64,000 nucleotides of DNA from NCBI GenBank assembly GCA_020633435.1, contig JACKDP010000003.1:372001-436000 (forward strand), given 5' to 3'. Below the pieces are notes generated by a model, which saw only the letters and a program-made list of their open reading frames with translations, ran no database searches and was not told the origin of the DNA. Origin of the DNA: Myxococcales bacterium (lineage in GTDB: Bacteria; Myxococcota_A; Bradymonadia; UBA7976; UBA1532). The translations under genes and the position numbers were made by a program. Shown here one piece after another: positions 63,442 to 64,000 of this stretch; positions within the stretch are counted from its first letter, which is position 1; every line of letters starts with the position of its first letter.

Positions 63442-64000
63442 TCAGGCGGCGGTGGCGGCCACGGCCTCGAGGGCCTGCTCGAGCAGCTCGGGGCCGGCCC
63501 CGGGGCGGGTGGCCGCCCCGAGAATCTGCCGGAAGCGCCGCCCCCCGGGCACCCCCGCGAAGAGCCCCAGCATGTGCCGGGTGATGTGGTGCAGGCGCCC
63601 GCCCGCCGCCAGCCAGCCCTCGGCGTAGGCGGCCATCTCGCGCACCACGTCGGCCCGCGTCTTCGGGGCGGCGGGGCGGCCGAAGACCCGCGCGTCCGCC
63701 TCGGCGAAGAGCCACGGATCGTCGTAGGCCGCGCGCCCGATCATCACCGCGTCGACGTGGGCCAGGTGGTCCAGGGCGGCGTCGAGCGTGAGGATCCCGC
63801 CGTTGATCTCGATGGCCAGGTCGGGCCGCTCGGCCTTCAGGCGGTACACATCGTCGTAGCGCAGGGGCGGGATGGTGCGGTTCTCCTTGGGGGAGAGCCC
63901 GGCCAGCCACGCCTTGCGGGCGTGCACCGAGAAGCGGGCGCAGCCGGCGTCGGCCACGGTGTCGACGAAGGCGCGCATGTCGGCGTAGGCGTCCAGGTCG
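63442..64000 (-). CDS. dusA: tRNA-dihydrouridine synthase A, C-terminal part
   Basis: Only the C-terminal 185 codons are inside the window; the gene continues upstream past 64000. DusA reduces specific uridines in the D-loop of tRNA with FMN and NADPH. Visible signatures are FSVHARKAWLAGLSPKENR, the DusA-specific block, EINGGI and VMIGRAAYDDPWLF of the flavin phosphate site. The tail HITRHMLGLFAG also matches. The frame is open to the window edge. Confidence 0.92.
   Translation of the reverse strand, partial: DLDAYADMRAFVDTVADAGCARFSVHARKAWLAGLSPKENRTIPPLRYDDVYRLKAERPDLAIEINGGILTLDAALDHLAHVDAVMIGRAAYDDPWLFAEADARVFGRPAAPKTRADVVREMAAYAEGWLAAGGRLHHITRHMLGLFAGVPGGRRFRQILGAATRPGAGPELLEQALEAVAATAA

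Overview
This is a very GC-rich bacterial chromosome segment (by eye well above 70% G+C) with no rRNA, tRNA, CRISPR array or intact insertion sequence. The gene style points to an uncultured member of the Myxococcota or a close deltaproteobacterial relative. The evidence is many lipoproteins whose lipobox is followed by Gly-rich or Pro-Asp-Ala linkers, Hanks-type Ser/Thr kinases, HEAT and TPR scaffolds, Cys-rich surface repeats, an NtrC-type two-component system and a small NRPS-like gene. This placement is inference from gene content, since no phylogenetic marker was compared.

Layout. 1-2.9 kb: end of a secreted protein gene, metK, a membrane-anchored PD-(D/E)XK nuclease-like protein and an Asp/Glu racemase-family protein. 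3.0-11.3 kb: a tight plus-strand operon of TetR regulator (with a perfect 20-bp palindromic operator), LolA-like carrier, two FtsX-type permeases, ABC ATPase, outer-membrane protein and an A-T-TE NRPS-like enzyme, which looks like a synthesis-and-export unit. 11.3-17.9 kb: a minus-strand run of nucleotidyltransferase plus small partner, AsnB-like amidotransferase, PlsC-like acyltransferase, sigma-54 response regulator, histidine kinase and a membrane-anchored unknown. A good sigma-54 promoter with an upstream inverted repeat sits at 17.97-18.07 kb. 18.1-24.1 kb: DUF2834 protein, then a Ser/Thr kinase with a helical tail, an EAD-like/CHAT caspase-like protease, a degenerate sigma-54-type AAA+ protein, a divergent ECF-like sigma factor and an unknown 103-aa protein. 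This is the best candidate for an undescribed conflict or programmed-death type system.

24.1-36.7 kb: heme A synthase (CtaA), FabL-type enoyl-ACP reductase, Cys-rich and M23-peptidase lipoproteins, MltG, DUF1841, an SH3/beta-barrel protein, two HEAT-type proteins (one frameshifted), a fatty-acid-hydroxylase-family protein, a small unknown and SppA. 36.7-44.9 kb: VanY-like lipoprotein, a second envelope operon (MMPL/RND pump, LolA-like carrier, DUF1302-like outer-membrane protein), a 171-bp MITE/REP-like element, an M50-like protease and a HEAT lipoprotein. 44.9-53.3 kb: two giant divergent surface-protein genes, a 1374-aa collagen/fibre-like adhesin and a 1361-aa Cys-rich repeat lipoprotein. 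53.3-64 kb: TPR protein, DUF2007/zinc-ribbon protein, type II NADH dehydrogenase, an operon of TPR protein, periplasmic-binding lipoprotein and PEGA-tailed Ser/Thr kinase (frameshifted), then SrkA, an ArsC/Spx-like protein, an alpha/beta hydrolase, DUF1244 and DusA.

Genes are packed into overlapping operons, often with ATGA/GTGA junctions. All eight convergent junctions lie between a 52-nt overlap and a 13-nt gap, leaving little room for intrinsic terminators. Several promoters share a TTGA-like -35 and a TA-rich -10. No stretch longer than about 300 bases lacks a gene.
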